Positions 6,009 to 9,658 of a DNA stretch of 9,658 bases are shown in pieces. Location: contig JAHEHB010000109.1 of NCBI GenBank assembly GCA_024644775.1, forward strand, positions 4,245 to 13,902, read 5' to 3'. A program made the translations under genes and the position numbers. Numbering within the stretch: the stretch's first letter is position 1; the number at the start of each line of letters is the position of its first letter. The stretch is from Deltaproteobacteria bacterium. Its GTDB lineage: Bacteria > Desulfobacterota > Desulfobacteria > Desulfobacterales > SURF-15. A model generated the notes under the pieces. The model saw only the letters and a list, made by a program, of their open reading frames with translations, made no database searches and was not told the DNA's origin.

Positions 6009-7082
6009 ATGAAAAAAGCATTTTTGTATTTGACTATTTTGGTTTTGACGGTGTTCTTCTGCTTCCCTGGTGTAGCGCTTGCTAAAACTTTTCGTCTTGT
6101 TATTGGTGCGGGCCATCCCGTCGATGCAGCAGTTTGGATTACACCCATGAGAGACTACATGCAGGTTAAAGTGAAAAAAAGAGTGGAAGCTGAAACCGAA
6201 CATAAAATTGAGTGGGTAGAGGCGTACGGTGGGTCGTTGGCCAAACTAGGCGAGGTATTAGAAGCTGTCGAATCCGGCCTGATGGACATCGGTGATTGCC
6301 ACGTACCGTTTGACCCTTCGAAACTGAAGGCCTATAATTTTGGTTATTTCGTTCCTTTTGGTACTGTAGATCCGGTAAAGTCCGCTATAGCAGCACGTAG
6401 AGTTTTTAACAATTACCCTCAACTCCAGGAATATCTCGAAAAACAATATAACCAGGTCTATCTCGCAACCGGTGCAGTGAATTGTTACAATCTGGTCACA
6501 TCGTTCGAGTGGAGCAAGGTTTCAGAGCTAAAGGGTAGAAAAATTGCTGCTGCAGGACCCAATATCCCCTGGATCCAAGCAGTCGGGGCGGTTCCTGTGC
6601 AATCCAACTTAAATGAGGCCTTTACGTCGTTACAGACGGGTGTCTATCACGGCTGGGTCATGCTTGCCGATGCAACTGTTTCATTTAAGCTGCATGAAGC
6701 TTCAAAGCAATACACTATTACAGCTTTTGGTGCGATTCCAAATACGATGATTACGATTAACAAAGATACATGGGAAAGTTTTCCGCCTAAAATCCAGGAA
6801 ATTTTTAGGGAAGTCAGCAATGATTATCATTATGTCGAGACGAAAGCAGCTCTTGCCAAATTGGATCGTAGCTTCAAAGCCATGGAAGCGGCCGGATGTA
6901 AGGTTGTGGAGATGTCTTGGGAAGAGAAAGTGAAATGGGCTAATTCTCTTCCAAATATTCCTAAGGAAAGAGCTACAGAGATCGACGAAATGGGCCTGCC
7001 TGGAGAAATTGTATATGCCTATATTGAATATCTAAAAGATTTAGGAGTTAAATTCCCACGAGACTGGACAAAAGATAAATAG
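6009..7082 (+). CDS. dctP: TRAP transporter DctP-type periplasmic solute-binding protein
   Basis: This 357-residue periplasmic protein captures the substrate for the TRAP transporter whose membrane subunits follow. Residues 1-25 form a Sec signal peptide (two lysines, hydrophobic core, then GVALA before the predicted cut at Lys26). The mature part has the DctP fold marks: AYGGSLAKLGEVLEAVESGLMDIGD (72-96), VSELKGRKIAAAGPNIPW (171-188), VQSNLNEAFTSLQTGVYHGWV (197-217) and ITINKDTWESFPP (248-260). The length is normal for the family. The conserved arginine that usually follows KI/KV in the LKGKKIR segment and binds the ligand carboxylate is alanine here (Ala180), so ligand recognition is atypical. 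AAAGGAGG (5993-6000) lies 8 bases before the ATG and suggests strong translation. A 12-bp hairpin follows about 100 bases after the stop. The ligand is unknown; an organic acid is the family expectation. Confidence 0.92.
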   Translation: MKKAFLYLTILVLTVFFCFPGVALAKTFRLVIGAGHPVDAAVWITPMRDYMQVKVKKRVEAETEHKIEWVEAYGGSLAKLGEVLEAVESGLMDIGDCHVPFDPSKLKAYNFGYFVPFGTVDPVKSAIAARRVFNNYPQLQEYLEKQYNQVYLATGAVNCYNLVTSFEWSKVSELKGRKIAAAGPNIPWIQAVGAVPVQSNLNEAFTSLQTGVYHGWVMLADATVSFKLHEASKQYTITAFGAIPNTMITINKDTWESFPPKIQEIFREVSNDYHYVETKAALAKLDRSFKAMEAAGCKVVEMSWEEKVKWANSLPNIPKERATEIDEMGLPGEIVYAYIEYLKDLGVKFPRDWTKDK

Positions 7083-7432
7083 AATTTCTCTGTTTCATCA
7101 AAGTGTTTTTCTCGTCTTTTCGATTTTCAATAATGTAGTCAGTATAGTGCAAGCTTAGAGGTCAGAGCAGGAAAACTATAAAGGTCCGGAGGCTGCTTGT
7201 CTCCGGACCTTTCACTGGTAATAAGACTGTTTTAAACAAAAGGACTTTGAAAAACGATTATTCATTTTTAATCCCAAAATTTGTGATCGTTCCCACCGCA
7301 ATGATATAGATTCATATTCAAAGAAAAGTTTTGACGAAGTCCGCTGGAGTAGCAATTTAACCTTTTAAGCTCTCAAAATACTGGGGTATGCTCTAAGGGG
7401 TTTTCAATTAAATCCGTGGAAGGAGAATATTA
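7083..7432. other. 350-base gap between binding-protein and DctQ genes
   Basis: No open frame with recognisable protein features is present. The gap is AT-rich and contains the hairpin at 7180-7212. A TTGACG at 7331-7336 has no good -10 partner. The gap is unusually long for a TRAP operon, where the binding-protein and membrane genes are often close. Confidence 0.5.
7180..7212 (+). terminator. 12-bp perfect hairpin; partial terminator or mRNA-stabilising stem
   Basis: AAAGGTCCGGAG (7180-7191) pairs perfectly with CTCCGGACCTTT (7201-7212) around a 9-base loop. Only three Ts end the stem before CACTGG, so it lacks a long U tract. It may leak as a terminator or protect the 3' end of the binding-protein mRNA, giving more binding protein than membrane subunits, as is common for binding-protein-dependent transporters. 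The symmetric A/T ends would let it work in either direction. Confidence 0.6.
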
Positions 7433-7960
7433 ATGAAAGGTAATATCCTTTCGTATCTTCTGCTTGTATTCAATCGAATTATTGAGGCTTTAAACGCTAT
7501 CGGAACGGTTTGGGTTGCCGCAATGATGGTTCTCATATGCGGTGATATTTTTGGTCGAGCGTTGTTTAATTCTCCAATTATTGGAGTTCCAGAGATCGTC
7601 AGAGTTTCCGTGGTAGGTATCGTATGGCTTCAGATGGCATATACGCTTAAAATCGGTGGCCATCTTCGTTCGAATATTATTTTAGACCGATTGTCGATAA
7701 ATTGGCAGCACATTATAGAGGTTCTCGGATGTATTTTAGGAATTCTGGTCTTCAGTTTAGCGGCTTATACTAGCTGGGATGTGATGATCGAGGGATGGCG
7801 CATTAAAGAATTTGAAGGTGAACTGCCGGTTCGGGTTCCTGTCTATCCAATTCGTACAATTGTTTTAATTGGCACGTTTTTGACAATGGTTCAATTCGTC
7901 GTCATTTTATGCCAGAATATATTTGCTCTGTTTTGCAGCAGTTCTCAGGGGGAGAAATAA
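7433..7960 (+). CDS. dctQ: TRAP transporter small permease subunit (DctQ-type)
   Basis: This 175-residue four-helix membrane protein pairs with DctM to form the TRAP permease in the inner membrane. Predicted spans are about residues 17-40, 50-72, 90-112 and 134-160. The segment GVPEIVRVSVVGIVWLQMAYTLKIGGHLRSNII is typical of DctQ: the helix-2 glutamate and tryptophan, then the conserved GxHxRxxI loop. The helix-3/4 linker VRVPVYPIRTIVLIG matches the family pattern. AGGAGA (7421-7426) precedes the ATG by 6 bases. The stop overlaps the DctM start by one base (TAATG), indicating translational coupling. Product length is usual for the family. Confidence 0.9.
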   Translation: MKGNILSYLLLVFNRIIEALNAIGTVWVAAMMVLICGDIFGRALFNSPIIGVPEIVRVSVVGIVWLQMAYTLKIGGHLRSNIILDRLSINWQHIIEVLGCILGILVFSLAAYTSWDVMIEGWRIKEFEGELPVRVPVYPIRTIVLIGTFLTMVQFVVILCQNIFALFCSSSQGEK

Positions 7961-9273
7961 TGGATCCGATGATAATTGCGGTTCTTTGTGTTGTCCTGGT
8001 ATTTTTTCTGATTCTCTTTGGAGCGCAAATTGGTGTCGCGCTGGCTGCTGTCAGTGTAATAGGTATTTGGGCAATTACCGGCAAATTTATTATCGCTATC
8101 AATCTTTTACAAACCACGTGTTACAGTGCGGTCATGGATTACGTATTTGCTGTAGTGCCGCTATTCATATTGATGGGTCTCTTTTCTACGATGTCAGGTG
8201 CAACAGAAGAATTGTTTGTTTCAGCACAATTATTGCTTGGAAGAATTCGCGGTGGCTTGGGAATTGCTACAGTGCTTGCAAATGCAGTATTTGCAGCGAT
8301 TACAGGTGTTTCAATTGCTTCTGCGGCAGTTTTTACAAAGATCGCGTTGCCTCAAATGAAACGGCATCATTATGATCCTAAATTCAGCCTCGGAATTGTT
8401 GCCACCAGTGCAATTTTGGGGATGCTCATACCACCATCTATGCTGATGATTGTTTACGGTGTGCTTACGGAGCAATCGATCGGTCGTTTATTCGTTTCCG
8501 GGATTATTCCGGGGTTGATTGTGACCTTGGTTCTCTCGATAGGCATTTATATTCGAGTTAGGATTAATCCTGCAATTGGCGGTAAAATAACTGAAAAAAA
8601 ACGTATGGGTTTAAATGAATTAATCAGGATTGCTGCTACGCCTTGGGCCGTCTTGCTGTTAATCAGTACGGTTTTGGGAGGGATATGGGGCGGCATTTTT
8701 ACCCCAACGGAAGCAGGTGCCGTGGGGGCTGCTGGTGCTTTTCTTCTAGTCATATTTAAGCGTAAGTATTCAAATCGTCTACTTTGGCAAGTATTGCTTG
8801 ACACTGGGAAAACAACTGCCAGTATCTTTCTGCTTTTGATCTGCGCTCAAATGTTCAGCCGTATGCTGACCATTTCAGGATTAACACAGAAAATAAGTCT
8901 TTGGGCGTCCCAGTTGCCTGTACCGCCGATATTTGTCATTTTCGGATTCATCATTGTTTTTATTGTTCTAGGATGTATCATCGATTCGACTTCTATTCTG
9001 TTACTGACAATTCCAATCATGCATCCGGTTATCGTAAAGTTAGGATTTGACCCCATTTGGTTTGCTATAGTGGCAATTTTTTCAATCGAGATTGGATTGA
9101 TTACACCACCTTTTGGAATGGTAATTTTTTCCATGAAATCTGCTGTTGAGGAGGAAATAGAAATAGCAGAAATTTTTGCAGGGTCATTTCCATTTCTTAT
9201 ACTACTTTTTATATCTTTGATAATTATTGTTGCCTTTCCTCCGATAACAATATGGCTGCCGTCACTTATGTGA
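7960..9273 (+). CDS. dctM: TRAP transporter large permease subunit (DctM-type)
   Basis: This 437-residue polytopic protein is the ion-coupled transport subunit of the TRAP system. Family blocks are VVPLFILMGLFSTMSGATEELF (65-86), RIRGGLGIATVLANAVFAAITGVSIASAAVF (95-125), GIVATSAILGMLIPPSMLMIVYGVLTEQSIGRLFVSGIIPG (145-185), GIFTPTEAGAVGA near 245 and IDSTSILLLTIPIMHPV near 345, ending in ITPPFGMVIFSMKS and a final hydrophobic helix. The start is the ATG that overlaps the DctQ stop by one base, with GGGGGAGA just upstream (7948-7955). An open frame extends 51 bases further upstream into DctQ, but that part is not family-like. The length matches unfused DctM (about 425-440). Confidence 0.93.
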   Translation: MDPMIIAVLCVVLVFFLILFGAQIGVALAAVSVIGIWAITGKFIIAINLLQTTCYSAVMDYVFAVVPLFILMGLFSTMSGATEELFVSAQLLLGRIRGGLGIATVLANAVFAAITGVSIASAAVFTKIALPQMKRHHYDPKFSLGIVATSAILGMLIPPSMLMIVYGVLTEQSIGRLFVSGIIPGLIVTLVLSIGIYIRVRINPAIGGKITEKKRMGLNELIRIAATPWAVLLLISTVLGGIWGGIFTPTEAGAVGAAGAFLLVIFKRKYSNRLLWQVLLDTGKTTASIFLLLICAQMFSRMLTISGLTQKISLWASQLPVPPIFVIFGFIIVFIVLGCIIDSTSILLLTIPIMHPVIVKLGFDPIWFAIVAIFSIEIGLITPPFGMVIFSMKSAVEEEIEIAEIFAGSFPFLILLFISLIIIVAFPPITIWLPSLM

Positions 9274-9366
9274 CAACCAAGTGTTAGTTTGAATAATTAC
9301 TAGTCAGAAAAAAACAGGAGACAAAAATACATAACTTGAGTTTTTTGTATAACCGAAATTCATTAA

Positions 9367-9372
9367 TATAAT
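9367..9372 (+). promoter_or_regulatory. Possible -10 element before the aldehyde oxidoreductase gene
   Basis: A perfect TATAAT is preceded 16 bases upstream by TTGTAT (9345-9350), a half-matching -35. Transcription from it would start about 14 bases before the ATG, giving a short leader that still includes the ribosome-binding site. No clear terminator is visible between dctM and this point, so read-through from the TRAP genes is equally possible. Confidence 0.3.
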
Positions 9373-9392
9373 CTTGAACAGGAGATACTGAG

Positions 9393-9658
9393 ATGAAAGG
9401 AGTATGGGGAAGGATACTGAAAGTCGATTTGACGAATGCAAAATGCTTCATTGAACAACTACCTACTCAAGTATATGAGAATTTTTTGGGTGGCGCAGGC
9501 TTAGTGGCTCATACGCTGTGGCAGGAGTGTCCAAGAGGGACGACGGCCTTTGACCCGGAAAATCGGATGGTTATTGCCGCAGGGCCGTTTCAGGGCATTG
9601 CACAGACGGGAGCATCAAAATGGACGGCAGGCGCTATTTCTCCATCAATAAATATGAA
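9393..9658 (+). CDS. Aldehyde ferredoxin oxidoreductase (tungsten-type) N-terminus, 3'-partial
   Basis: The first 88 codons of an AOR-family protein are present; the rest lies beyond the right edge. AORs are tungsten-pterin, [4Fe-4S] enzymes of the cytoplasm that oxidise aldehydes to acids with ferredoxin, or reduce acids. The start MKGVWGRILKVDLTNAK, then YENFLGGAGLVAHTLWQECP, then FDPENRMVIAAGPFQGIAQTGASKWTAGAISP follow the AOR N-terminal domain, including the GGxGL turn, the DPENxxxxAxGP block and the SP motif. Full members are about 600 residues, so the cofactor and cluster cysteines cannot be checked. AGGAGA (9380-9385) lies 7 bases before the ATG. The gene follows DctM by 119 bases on the same strand, so its substrate may be linked to the TRAP ligand. 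Which AOR subfamily it is cannot be said from this piece. Confidence 0.85.
   Translation, partial: MKGVWGRILKVDLTNAKCFIEQLPTQVYENFLGGAGLVAHTLWQECPRGTTAFDPENRMVIAAGPFQGIAQTGASKWTAGAISPSINM

Noticed and set aside
7331..7360. TTGACG followed by AATTTA as a promoter for dctQ
   Set aside because: The -10 matches the consensus at only about two of six positions at the right spacing, so it is too weak to list.
7909..7959. N-terminal extension of dctM inside dctQ
   Set aside because: The extra 17 residues are not family-like, and the overlapping TAATG start with a GGGGGAGA site is the normal arrangement.

Overview
The window looks like part of the chromosome of an anaerobic bacterium, most likely a Desulfobacterota (sulfate-reducer-like) or similar anaerobe. 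The clues are a TctA-type tripartite transporter, aconitase-type Fe-S dehydratase subunits, a TRAP transporter and the start of a tungsten-type aldehyde ferredoxin oxidoreductase. This taxonomic guess rests on gene content only. All intact genes except one small regulator lie on the + strand. No rRNA, tRNA, CRISPR array or insertion sequence was seen.

Region A (1-4380) is a relatively GC-rich run of four same-strand genes. It holds the C-terminal part of a TctA permease cut by the left edge, an alpha-isopropylmalate/homocitrate-synthase-family enzyme, and the large and small subunits of an isopropylmalate dehydratase-like (LeuC/LeuD/DmdA-DmdB-like) enzyme. Gaps are 52, 19 and 74 bases, so this reads as one operon. 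The chemistry implied is condensation of an acyl-CoA with a 2-oxoacid, or handling of an alkylmalate, followed by hydroxyl migration or dehydration. The transporter suggests a polycarboxylate substrate. No 3-isopropylmalate dehydrogenase homologue is visible, and several motif residues differ from ordinary leucine enzymes, so a role outside leucine synthesis is likely but unproven.

Region B (4381-6008) looks like a scar. It contains a minus-strand TrmB-like regulator with an intact helix-turn-helix but a short, abruptly ended effector part. Fourteen bases away is an Asp/Glu-racemase-family gene that has lost its N-terminus. After that come about 390 bases with no convincing gene but with a cluster of ATCTG-type inverted repeats, and then a 48-codon remnant of an RpiR-type regulator. 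Together these suggest past deletions or rearrangements between two metabolic modules.

Region C (6009-9658) is visibly more AT-rich. It encodes a complete TRAP transporter (periplasmic binding protein, small DctQ and large DctM membrane subunits) followed by the first 88 codons of an aldehyde ferredoxin oxidoreductase. A strong 12-bp hairpin sits in the 350-base gap between the binding protein and DctQ and may set their expression ratio. The binding protein lacks the arginine that normally clamps the ligand carboxylate in DctP proteins. The module probably imports an organic acid and feeds a tungsten-enzyme aldehyde/acid interconversion, but the ligand cannot be named from sequence.
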